Origin: Deltaproteobacteria bacterium
GTDB lineage: Bacteria > Myxococcota > Myxococcia > Myxococcales > 40CM-4-68-19
Reading direction: 5' to 3'
Length of the DNA: 5,232 nt
Assembly (NCBI GenBank): GCA_005879505.1
Contig: VBKQ01000211.1
Location: 1 to 5,232 of the forward strand
Part shown: one piece after another, positions 1 through 5,232 of the stretch
How the letters are laid out: each line of letters starts with the position of its first letter
How positions within the stretch are numbered: the first letter of the stretch is position 1
Made by a program: the position numbers and the translations under genes
Notes under the pieces: model-generated
The model's database searches: none
Told to the model about the DNA's origin: nothing
Seen by the model: only the letters and a program-made list of their open reading frames with translations

Positions 1-790
1 AGACGCGCGTGAGATGACGCGCGCTCTTGCCGACCCGGCGCGCGAGGGCTGGCACCGACAGATCTGCCGCGGGGTGCTCGGCGGCCCAGGCGACGAGCTC
101 TCGCACCGAAGGGGTCTGCGCGGCTTGCAGGCGTAGCGGAGCGCTGTACTGGCTCTGGTCGCCCGGCCGGCGCAGGTACACGACCATCGCCCGCGCCACC
201 GCGAGAGCAACCTCCGCGCCCAGGTCTTCCTCGATCAGCGCGAGCGCGAGATCCATTCCCGCGCTCACCCCGGCGGAGCTGTAGACGTTCCCGTCGCGTA
301 CCCAGATGCGATCCTGCTCGACGCGTACGCGCGGATATCGTCGCGCAAGCTCGGCTGCGCGCGACCAGTGCGTGGTGACGGCACGGCCGTCGAGAAGTCC
401 CGCCTCGGCCAGGAGGAATGTGCCGGTGCAGACCGATCCGAGGCGCCGCACACGGCCCGCCATGCGGCGGAGCCATCCGAGAACGGCCTGGTCGTCGAGC
501 AGCGCGTTGACCCCGAGGCCACCGAGGACGAGCAGCGTATCGATACGGCCGCGCAGCGCGCCGAAGGTCGTATCGGGCAGGAAGCGGAATCCGGAAGACG
601 ACCTGATCGGTCCCGCCCGCGTGCCGACCACCGCCAAGGAATAGCCCGGATGCGTGCGGCCTTCGTCGCGCAGCAGCCGCGTCGCCCGCGCGAACATCTC
701 CAGAGGTCCCGAGAGATCGAGGGCCTGCACCTCGGGATATGCGAAGAGTGCGACGCGCAGAGCCTCCCCGGGCCGCTTGGAGCGTTTCAT
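1..790 (-). CDS. GlxA/FtrA-family transcriptional regulator (DJ-1/PfpI domain + AraC-type HTH), 3' end cut by window edge
   Basis: I translated this frame by hand: 263 residues run without a stop from the ATG at 788-790 to the window's left edge. Residues 11-185 look like the DJ-1/PfpI-like sensor domain of GlxA-type regulators: an opening VALFAYPEVQ strand, LDLSGPLEMFARA, the nucleophile-elbow region GSVCTGTFLLAEAGLLDGR with Cys121, TTHW with His141, and SSAGVSAGMDLALALIEED. Residues 225-263 begin the AraC-type DNA-binding domain, with a first HTH around LSVPALARRVGKSARHLTRV. Such proteins are usually near 320-330 residues, so about 60-70 residues (the second HTH) lie outside. The start is well fixed, because an in-frame TGA sits at 809-811, only 18 nt upstream of the ATG, with no other start codon between. 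No good Shine-Dalgarno is seen. The family regulates catabolic genes (for example arginine or glycine-betaine use), usually without hydrolase activity. It lies 171 bp downstream of dhaK on the same strand. Control of the Dha operon is possible but not shown. Confidence 0.9.
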   Translation of the reverse strand, partial: MKRSKRPGEALRVALFAYPEVQALDLSGPLEMFARATRLLRDEGRTHPGYSLAVVGTRAGPIRSSSGFRFLPDTTFGALRGRIDTLLVLGGLGVNALLDDQAVLGWLRRMAGRVRRLGSVCTGTFLLAEAGLLDGRAVTTHWSRAAELARRYPRVRVEQDRIWVRDGNVYSSAGVSAGMDLALALIEEDLGAEVALAVARAMVVYLRRPGDQSQYSAPLRLQAAQTPSVRELVAWAAEHPAADLSVPALARRVGKSARHLTRV

Positions 791-814
791 CCGGGCGATT
801 GTGCAGGGTCAGCT

Positions 815-826
815 TTGCGTCCGCAA
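815..826. repeat. Short perfect dyad TTGCG-TC-CGCAA upstream of the GlxA-type gene
   Basis: Two 5-base half-sites form a perfect inverted repeat around a 2-base centre, lying 25-36 bases upstream of the regulator's ATG. The position would suit an operator for a dimeric regulator, possibly autoregulation. The site is short enough to arise by chance in GC-rich DNA, and AraC-type regulators more often bind direct repeats, so the regulatory reading is only a guess. Confidence 0.25.
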
Positions 827-896
827 GGACATTGATCCCACGATTCAGGACACGACGCGTCCGCGCACCGATCCTGGCCATGAGCTCGGACCATCC

Positions 897-919
897 TGCG
901 CGCACAGTCCGCGCGCGCA
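897..919. repeat. 7 bp-stem inverted repeat downstream of dhaK
   Basis: TGCGCGC (897-903) and GCGCGCA (913-919) are perfect inverted arms around a 9-base loop, 43-65 bases past the dhaK stop in the direction of transcription. The stem is pure GC/alternating, and on the minus strand no T run follows, so it is not a canonical Rho-independent terminator. It could stabilise the mRNA 3' end or be a chance product of CG-rich DNA. Confidence 0.25.
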
Positions 920-961
920 TCCAGGAAGACACCGTGCTCCAAGGAAAAGGGAGAAACGCCT

Positions 962-1951
962 CTACCTTCCCCACCGCAGCGCCGCCGTGTGGACCGGCGC
1001 GTCCCACAGGCGGAGCAACTCCTCGTCGAGCCGTGTCAACGTGACGGAGCACCCCGCCATCTCCAGCGAAGTGACGAAATTGCCGACCAGCGAGCGCGCG
1101 AGGGTGAGGCCTTCCGCCGCGAGCCGGCGCGCCGCCGCGTCGAACATCAGATAGAGCTCGAGCAGGGGCGTCCCGCCGAAGCCGTTGAGGAAGAGCAGCA
1201 GAGGCTCGCCTTTGCGCGGCACGAGGTCCTGCAGGATGGCGCCGACCAGCTCGGCGGCGACGGCATCGGCCGGCCGCGTGGCGACGCGGCGACGGCCCGG
1301 CTCGCCATGGATCCCGACGCCCAGCTCCATCTCGCTCTCGCCCAGTGTGAAGGTGGGCTTTCCCGCCGCAGGCACGGTGCAGCTGGTGAGCGCGACGCCC
1401 ATCGAGGCACAGGCGCGGGCCACGCGTTCGCCGAGCGCCGCGCAGGCGGCGAGATCCGCTCCGGCCTCGGCGGCGGCTCCGACGATCTTCTCCACCACCA
1501 GCGTGCCGGCGACGCCGCGGCGGCTCGTGCTGTAGGTCGAGCTCTCCACCGCGACGTCGTCCTGCACCAGGACCGTCGCGGTGGGGCCGGTCGACATCTC
1601 CGCGGCCATCTCGAAGTTCATCACGTCGCCCGAATAGTTCTTGACGATGAACAGCACTCCTCGTCCGCTCTCGATCGCCGCGGCGGCCGCCGAGATCTGG
1701 TCCGGCGTCGGCGAGGTGAACACCTGTCCGGGACAGGCGGCATCGAGCATTCCGTAACCGACGAATCCCGCGTGCAGCGGCTCGTGGCCGCTGCCGCCAC
1801 CCGAGAGCAGCGCCACCTTGCCCTTGGCGAGCGGAGCGCGCGCGACGAAGGCCGGCTTCTCGTGCAGCGAGAGGATCTCCCGATGGGCCCGCGCCAGGCC
1901 TCGCAATGCCTCGGGAACGACGTTCACCGCATCGTTGATGAACTTCTTCAT
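962..1951 (-). CDS. dhaK: Dihydroxyacetone kinase, Dha-binding subunit DhaK (PTS-dependent type)
   Basis: This 329-residue cytosolic subunit binds dihydroxyacetone and presents it to DhaL for phosphorylation to dihydroxyacetone phosphate. It begins MKKFINDAVNVVPEALRGLA and carries the DhaK signatures: LLSGGGSGHEPLHAGFVGYG (Gly53 and His56), ACPGQVFTSPTPDQI, KNYSGDVMNFE (Asp109), TVPAAGKPTF and GVGIHGEPG. In the last motif, His215 aligns with E. coli His218, which forms a hemiaminal bond with the substrate. The C-terminus LWDAPVHTAALRWGR is also typical. At 329 residues it is shorter than the 356-residue E. coli protein. The difference falls after residue 222, where E. coli carries extra loop residues, and no catalytic residue is lost. 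It is not fused to an ATP-binding DhaL/DAK2 domain, which fits the PTS-type kinase. It is the last Dha gene of the run, 22 bp after the HTH-like gene, and has its own strong Shine-Dalgarno. Confidence 0.97.
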   Translation of the reverse strand: MKKFINDAVNVVPEALRGLARAHREILSLHEKPAFVARAPLAKGKVALLSGGGSGHEPLHAGFVGYGMLDAACPGQVFTSPTPDQISAAAAAIESGRGVLFIVKNYSGDVMNFEMAAEMSTGPTATVLVQDDVAVESSTYSTSRRGVAGTLVVEKIVGAAAEAGADLAACAALGERVARACASMGVALTSCTVPAAGKPTFTLGESEMELGVGIHGEPGRRRVATRPADAVAAELVGAILQDLVPRKGEPLLLFLNGFGGTPLLELYLMFDAAARRLAAEGLTLARSLVGNFVTSLEMAGCSVTLTRLDEELLRLWDAPVHTAALRWGR

Positions 1952-1956
1952 CGGCT

Positions 1957-1962
1957 CCTCCT
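1957..1962 (-). promoter_or_regulatory. Strong Shine-Dalgarno of dhaK
   Basis: On the minus strand AGGAGG lies 5 bases before the dhaK ATG (1949-1951). It fixes the start at MKKFIND, which also matches the N-terminus of known DhaK proteins. It is a better match than the weak or absent signals of the HTH-like gene before it and of dhaM, so dhaK can probably be initiated independently of upstream translation. Confidence 0.75.
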
Positions 1963-1973
1963 TTGCTCCCGCA

Positions 1974-2414
1974 TCATTCGATCAGCTCGGCGATGCGCTC
2001 GACGAACTGCCGGACCAGGCTTTCCAACGCGCGCTGCTTCCTTTGATCGCGAAGGACCGGCATCTCCAGCGAGAGGACCTTGCGGCGCGGATGTAGTCCT
2101 TCGGCGTCGGAATCCGGGTTCGCGGCGCGAGCCGGGTGGGCGGCGGTGTATGCCTTGAGGAAGCTCTTCCGCTCCTCCGCGGAGAAGTGACAGATCTCGA
2201 AGATGGTCGACAAGTGCCGCGCCGGAACGGGCATGGGGTAGATGGGATTGGTGAGCTGCGAGACGAAGCTCTTGTGCTTGCCGAGCGCGATCGCGATCCG
2301 CGCGCGCATGCCGGCCGGGCGGCGATCGATGTAGTCCTTGAGAATCGCCTTGTAGGCCGCGATTGGCCCCGGCTCGGGCGGCTTGATGCCGCGCGCTGCG
2401 GGCCTAGCGGGCAT
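1974..2414 (-). CDS. Small conserved-looking protein with XRE/lambda-repressor-like helix-turn-helix, embedded in the Dha operon
   Basis: This gene encodes 146 residues from the ATG at 2412-2414. A GTG at 2427-2429 would add five residues (MRSPI). I do not recognise a named family. Residues 19-33 (AAYKAILKDYIDRRP) look helical. Residues 36-58 (ARIAIALGKHKSFVSQLTN) resemble the 'ALG-x(2-3)-S-x-VSQL' helix-turn-helix of XRE/Cro-type DNA-binding domains. Residues 64-90 (VPARHLSTIFEICHFSAEER) continue as the following helices. After a charged linker, residues 124-146 (RDQRKQRALESLVRQFVERI) form an amphipathic helix that could mediate oligomerisation. The ATG start overlaps the HPr-EI gene by 11 bases and has no clear Shine-Dalgarno, implying translational coupling. 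A DNA-binding regulator of Dha metabolism is my inference from the fold-like pattern and position. A non-DNA-binding accessory protein is the alternative. Confidence 0.8.
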   Translation of the reverse strand: MPARPAARGIKPPEPGPIAAYKAILKDYIDRRPAGMRARIAIALGKHKSFVSQLTNPIYPMPVPARHLSTIFEICHFSAEERKSFLKAYTAAHPARAANPDSDAEGLHPRRKVLSLEMPVLRDQRKQRALESLVRQFVERIAELIE

Positions 2415-4308
2415 GATCGGAGACCGCACGCTTGACGCGGCCGAGGGCGGCGGGAGCCACCGAGAGGCTCGTGATCCCCGCGTCGAGCAGGTGAGGGACT
2501 AGGTTCGGGTCCGATGCCATCTCTCCGCACACGCTCACCTCGCGCCCGGAAGCCCGGCCATGGGCAGCGACCCGGGCGATGAGCTCCAGGACCGCCGGGT
2601 TCAGCGGATCGTACAGCGCCGAGAGGTTGGCGGACTCGCGGCTGCAGGCCGTCACGTACTGGATGAGATCGTTGGTGCCGATCGAGTAGAAGGCAGCGTC
2701 GAACCGGCCGATCGCGATCGCGACTGCCGGCACCTCCACCATGATCCCGAGGGGCGGGACCGCCGCCGCGATGCCGCGATCGCCCAGCGCCGCCGCCTCC
2801 TCCCGCAGCATCTCCCGGACCTGGTCGAGCTCCCCCGGCGTCGTCACCATCGGGAGCATGACCTTGAGCGGCCCCAGGACAGCGGCGCGCGCCAGGGCCC
2901 GGAGCTGGACGCGGAAGACGTCGGGATGGGCGAGGCTCAAGCGGATGCCGCGCACGCCGAGAAATGGATTCGACTCGCCCTGCGGCGTCAGGCCAGGGAC
3001 GGGCTTGTCCCCTCCGGCGTCGAGGGTGCGGATGGTGACCGGCTTTCCGGCCGCCCACCCGATCAGGCGGGAGTAGAAGCGATACTGCGTCTCCTCGTCG
3101 GGCAATGTGCCTCTGCCATGGAAGAGGAACTCGGTGCGGGTCAAGCCGATGCCGTCGCACGAGCCGGGCGCCAGATATTCCAGCGTCCCCTCGCTCTCGA
3201 CGTTGATCTGCACGGCGATGCGCGTCCCTCCGGCGCTGACCGCGGGCGCGGCGCGATACTTCTCGTCCAGCTCGGCACGCTGCGTGCGCGCCTGCTGCCG
3301 CTCGCGCACCCAGAGGGTGGTGGCCTCCGAAGGACTGACGATCAAGCGGCCGGTCTCCGCGTCCAGCACTGCCGCCTCGCCGTCCACCACGTCTTGGAGG
3401 TCCGCCCGGACGCCGACAAGGAGCGGCACGCCGCGCGACCGTGCCAGGATCGCCACGTGGCTCGCCGCGCTGCCCCCGAGCAGCGCCACTCCGCGCCAGC
3501 GGGACCAATCGAGCTCGAGGAATCGCGACGGTGTCAGGTCGTCGGCGAGATAGATCCCGCCTTCCGCGGGCGCGTCCTGCGCCGCGACATGCGCCACCGG
3601 CGCGAGTGCCGCCAGCACACGATCGCGCAGGTCGGTGAGATCGCTCGCCCGCGCAGCGAAGTACTTGTCCGTGGCGGAGCGGTAGTCCGCGATCTGCGCT
3701 TCCAGCGCCTCGGCGAAGGCGCGCGCCGCCGGCCTTCCTTCCCCGATCGATCGGTAGGCCGGCTCGAGCAGCGTCGAGTCGCGCAGCAGCTCGAGCTGGA
3801 AGTCGAGGATCTCCGACGCGATCGCGTCGCCGTCGGACTTGAGCCGCTCGAGCTGCAGCGCTGCCCGCGCCAGGGCGCCCTCGAGGAGCTTGCGCTCCGC
3901 CTGCGGATTGGCCGCTTCGGTGCCGTTGACCCCATCGATCTGCGCGCGGGTGCAGACGACGAGAAATCCGTCGCCCAGCCCGGCGGAGGCCACCTGGCCT
4001 TCGAACTGTCGCTCCCGCTGCGAGCCTTCGTCGAAATTGCGCCGGACCAGCTCGATGATGGTGGACATTGCCTCCGCGGCGTCCGGTCCCTCGGCCTCGA
4101 AAAAGAGCGTCTGGCCGGCTGGAGCCTTCAAAGACAGCACGCGGGCGACGCTCTTGGCGTCAGTCCATTTGCCGTTCTGGCCCACGCGCAAGCGCAGCTG
4201 TGCCTCGAAGCTCTTCGCGAGCTTGGTGAGCTTCACCGCGGGCCGGGCATGCAGCCCGGTGGGGTTGGTGATCAGCGCAGCCGCAGTGATGACCGGGCCG
4301 TCGCTCAT
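2404..4308 (-). CDS. HPr-Enzyme I fusion (phosphoenolpyruvate-protein phosphotransferase) of the dihydroxyacetone PTS
   Basis: This 634-residue cytosolic protein would take phosphate from PEP and pass it to DhaM. Residues 6-93 are an HPr domain: NPTGLHARPAVKLTKLAKSF with phospho-acceptor His20, then DAKSVARVLSL, where Ser53 sits at the HPr Ser46 position. After a linker, residues 105-634 form an Enzyme I. It has an N-terminal helical HPr-binding part, the swivel loop GGSAASHVAILARSRGVP with His284, and the PEP-binding barrel: GIGLTRTEFLFHGR, TIRTLDAGGDKPVPG, ESNPFLGVRGIRLSL, GIMVEVPAVAI and YSIGTNDLIQY. The Cys594 motif VSVCGEMASDP follows. The EI therefore appears complete, unlike the truncated EI piece in E. 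coli DhaM. The loop around His284 departs from the usual GGxTSH pattern. There is no GAF domain, so it is not the nitrogen-PTS EI (PtsP). The frame is open for about 600 bases further upstream, but the HPr fold, a good Shine-Dalgarno and the ATGA overlap with dhaM fix the start at 4308. Confidence 0.95.
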   Translation of the reverse strand: MSDGPVITAAALITNPTGLHARPAVKLTKLAKSFEAQLRLRVGQNGKWTDAKSVARVLSLKAPAGQTLFFEAEGPDAAEAMSTIIELVRRNFDEGSQRERQFEGQVASAGLGDGFLVVCTRAQIDGVNGTEAANPQAERKLLEGALARAALQLERLKSDGDAIASEILDFQLELLRDSTLLEPAYRSIGEGRPAARAFAEALEAQIADYRSATDKYFAARASDLTDLRDRVLAALAPVAHVAAQDAPAEGGIYLADDLTPSRFLELDWSRWRGVALLGGSAASHVAILARSRGVPLLVGVRADLQDVVDGEAAVLDAETGRLIVSPSEATTLWVRERQQARTQRAELDEKYRAAPAVSAGGTRIAVQINVESEGTLEYLAPGSCDGIGLTRTEFLFHGRGTLPDEETQYRFYSRLIGWAAGKPVTIRTLDAGGDKPVPGLTPQGESNPFLGVRGIRLSLAHPDVFRVQLRALARAAVLGPLKVMLPMVTTPGELDQVREMLREEAAALGDRGIAAAVPPLGIMVEVPAVAIAIGRFDAAFYSIGTNDLIQYVTACSRESANLSALYDPLNPAVLELIARVAAHGRASGREVSVCGEMASDPNLVPHLLDAGITSLSVAPAALGRVKRAVSDHAR

Positions 4309-4694
4309 CGGAACATCTCCTCCGCGGTGGCCCGTACCTTCGCCAGACTGCTCCCGCCGGCCGCTTCCGTCGCGGCCATGACGGCGCCCTCGACGACCGG
4401 CGCCGAGCAGACGACGATGTTCGCCTGCCACTCTTTCGGCAACATCTCGATGGCCATCTCCGAGTTGGTCTCCGCTCCTCCCAGATCCACCAGCACGGCG
4501 ACGCCCTTGGGGCCATACACCTGCTCGATGCAGTGCTTGATCGCCGCCACGTTGGTGCCGAGGCCGCCTTCCGGGTTGCCGCCGCAGTGGGCGACGCGGA
4601 CCTCGCGGCCGACCATCTGTCGCACCATGGCCGCGGCCCCCCGGGCGACGTCCGGAGAGTGGGAGACGATGACGATGGAGACTCGGTCGGTCAT
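4305..4694 (-). CDS. dhaM: DhaM, EIIA-Man-type phosphotransfer subunit of the dihydroxyacetone kinase (single-domain form)
   Basis: This 129-residue protein is homologous to the N-terminal EIIA domain of E. coli DhaM. It opens with VSIVIVSHSPDVARGAAAM, in which His12 is the phospho-accepting histidine, and continues with GGLGTNVAAIKHCIEQV, VAVLVDLGGAETNSEMAIEML and VVCSAPVVEGAVMAATEA, the usual order of EIIA-Man strands and helices. It would accept phosphate from the HPr domain encoded next and rephosphorylate the ADP bound to DhaL. The E. coli DhaM carries HPr and an EI fragment on the same chain, but here they are a separate gene. The start codon overlaps the dhaL stop (ATGA, 4691-4694) and the stop overlaps the HPr-EI start (ATGA, 4305-4308), indicating tight coupling. 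Its Shine-Dalgarno is weak (GGAG about 11 bases upstream). DhaL and DhaK in the same operon favour DhaM over a carbohydrate EIIA-Man. Confidence 0.95.
   Translation of the reverse strand: MTDRVSIVIVSHSPDVARGAAAMVRQMVGREVRVAHCGGNPEGGLGTNVAAIKHCIEQVYGPKGVAVLVDLGGAETNSEMAIEMLPKEWQANIVVCSAPVVEGAVMAATEAAGGSSLAKVRATAEEMFR
4317..4323 (-). promoter_or_regulatory. Shine-Dalgarno that fixes the HPr-EI start
   Basis: On the minus strand GGAGGAG lies 8 bases before the ATG at 4306-4308, inside the end of dhaM. It matters because the HPr-EI frame stays open upstream to about 4914. The site, the HPr fold beginning a few residues after this ATG, and the ATGA junction together select this start over the longer frame. 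Confidence 0.7.
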
Positions 4695-5232
4695 GGCTTC
4701 GTCGACTCCAGGAAGGCGTCACAAGCGGCATGCACCAGCAGGGAGCTCGAGCAAGCGCCGGGATCGAGGTGCCCGATGCTGCGCTCCTTGAGATAGGAAG
4801 CGCGTCCTTTGGTCGCGAGCATCGGGCGGGTGGACTCGAGGCCCTCCCGGGCCGCTCGCTTGACGCGCTCGATCGCGTCGCGGACGGCGGCGCCTTCCGC
4901 GCAGGCTTGCGCAAAGGCGAGCTGCACCGGTATCAGCACATCGAGCATGGTCTTCTCGCCGCGGTCGGAGCGGCCGCGCTTCTTCACCGCCGCGATGCCC
5001 TCCTCGAGCATCTTCGCCAGCGATGCATTCCCGCCGGCACCGGCGCGTCCCATCGCCAGCAGCAGGCTGCCGTAGAGTGGACCGGAGGCGCCGCCGACGT
5101 TCATCACCAGCAGCTTGCCCATCTCTTCCAGGGCGGAAGAGAGAGGAAGCGCGCAGATGGCCTCGCGCGCTTCGGCGATGGCGGCGAACCCGCGCAGCAT
5201 GTTCACTCCGTGATCGCCGTCGCCGATGGCCC
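4691..5232 (-). CDS. dhaL: Dihydroxyacetone kinase, ADP-binding subunit DhaL, 5' end cut by window edge
   Basis: The last 179 residues of DhaL are visible. The reading frame runs through the right edge, starting AIGDGDHGVNMLRGF. The two Asp of GDGDH correspond to the Mg-binding Asp35 and Asp37 of E. coli DhaL. The third ligand, Asp30, would lie just outside. Further signatures, in visible numbering, are VGGASGPLYGSLLL (45-58), GEKTMLD (91-97) and ATKGRASYLKERSIGHLDPG (139-158), which form the nucleotide-binding site. In PTS-type kinases DhaL keeps ADP as a cofactor, which DhaM rephosphorylates, and transfers the phosphate to Dha on DhaK. About 31 residues are missing compared with the 210-residue E. 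coli protein. The GTG at 5204-5206 is an internal Val inside the metal-binding motif, not a start. The stop overlaps the dhaM start (ATGA). The operon promoter must lie upstream, out of view. Confidence 0.97.
   Translation of the reverse strand, partial: AIGDGDHGVNMLRGFAAIAEAREAICALPLSSALEEMGKLLVMNVGGASGPLYGSLLLAMGRAGAGGNASLAKMLEEGIAAVKKRGRSDRGEKTMLDVLIPVQLAFAQACAEGAAVRDAIERVKRAAREGLESTRPMLATKGRASYLKERSIGHLDPGACSSSLLVHAACDAFLESTKP

Larger units (their letters stand above)
791..961. other. 171 bp intergenic gap between dhaK and the GlxA-type gene
   Basis: This is the longest non-coding stretch in the window. It separates the dhaK stop from the ATG of the GlxA-type gene, both on the minus strand, so any terminator for the Dha operon and any promoter for the regulator should lie here. 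I see two short inverted repeats (listed separately). I see no hairpin followed by a T run on the minus strand and no convincing -35/-10 pair. A + strand reading frame covers the region, but it has no recognisable protein signature and continues antisense to both flanking genes. Confidence 0.6.

Noticed and set aside
265..522. An 85-codon minus-strand frame within the GlxA-type gene, suggesting a possible frameshift or separate small gene
   Set aside because: The correct frame reads continuously from 790 to the window edge with DJ-1/PfpI and AraC features, so the gene is intact as far as seen and the small frame is a shadow.
897..919. Rho-independent terminator after dhaK
   Set aside because: A 7 bp stem is present, but no T run follows it on the minus strand, so it is recorded only as an inverted repeat.
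989..2158. A 389-codon + strand open frame antisense to dhaK
   Set aside because: It mirrors the coding bias of dhaK and shows no domain or credible start signal; dhaK on the other strand is unambiguous.
1982..3508. A 508-codon minus-strand open frame overlapping HPr-EI and the HTH-like gene
   Set aside because: It is a frame-shifted reading of the same strand, rich in Arg, Gly and Pro, whereas the EI motifs and the HTH-like protein lie in the other frames.
2560..4791. A 743-codon open frame on the + strand, antisense to HPr-EI, dhaM and the end of dhaL
   Set aside because: Its protein is low-complexity Arg/Gly/Asp/His-rich with no recognisable motif, and it lies opposite genes with clear conserved motifs. 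Long antisense frames are expected in GC-rich coding DNA with strong codon bias.
4309..4914. In-frame upstream extension of the HPr-EI gene, which would make an 836-residue protein
   Set aside because: The extra residues are Arg/Gly/Ser-rich, without motifs, and overlap dhaM and dhaL in another frame. The HPr fold, the Shine-Dalgarno at 4317-4323 and the ATGA overlap support the start at 4308.
5204..5206. GTG as a dhaL start codon
   Set aside because: The frame continues upstream through AIGDGDHG, the conserved metal-binding motif, so this GTG encodes an internal Val and the true start lies beyond the window.

Overview
The window is GC-rich (roughly two thirds G+C by eye) and compact, and every gene I can support lies on the minus strand. 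The gene content, the codon bias and the rhizobial/proteobacterial look of the proteins suggest a high-GC Gram-negative bacterium, most likely a soil proteobacterium or relative. The sequence does not settle the phylum. There are no tRNAs, rRNAs, CRISPR arrays, insertion sequences or transposase fragments.

Read in the direction of transcription (high to low coordinates), the window holds most of one operon for a PEP-dependent dihydroxyacetone (Dha) kinase, followed by a regulator gene. The order is: dhaL (5' end cut by the window edge), dhaM (EIIA-Man-type domain only), an HPr-Enzyme I fusion, a 146-residue protein with a helix-turn-helix-like segment, dhaK, a 171 bp gap, and a GlxA/FtrA-type regulator with a DJ-1/PfpI domain and an AraC-type HTH (3' end cut by the window edge). 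The dhaL/dhaM and dhaM/HPr-EI junctions are both ATGA overlaps. The HTH-like gene starts inside the end of the HPr-EI gene, and dhaK follows it after 22 bp with a strong Shine-Dalgarno. This packing argues for one co-transcribed, translationally coupled unit.

The genes complete a soluble phosphorelay: PEP -> Enzyme I (His284 of the fusion) -> HPr domain (His20) -> DhaM (His12) -> ADP held by DhaL -> Dha bound covalently by DhaK (His215), giving dihydroxyacetone phosphate for glycolysis. Unlike the E. coli layout, where DhaM is one EIIA-HPr-truncated-EI protein served by the general EI, the EIIA domain is a separate gene here. HPr is fused to an apparently full-length EI with PEP-binding and Cys active-site motifs, so the pathway need not borrow general PTS proteins. 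No membrane EIIB/EIIC component is visible.

The least explained element is the small HTH-like gene between HPr-EI and dhaK, a candidate dedicated regulator. The GlxA-type gene may regulate the operon or be an unrelated neighbour. The only non-coding stretch of note is the 171 bp gap before it, which holds two short inverted repeats and no convincing promoter or intrinsic terminator.
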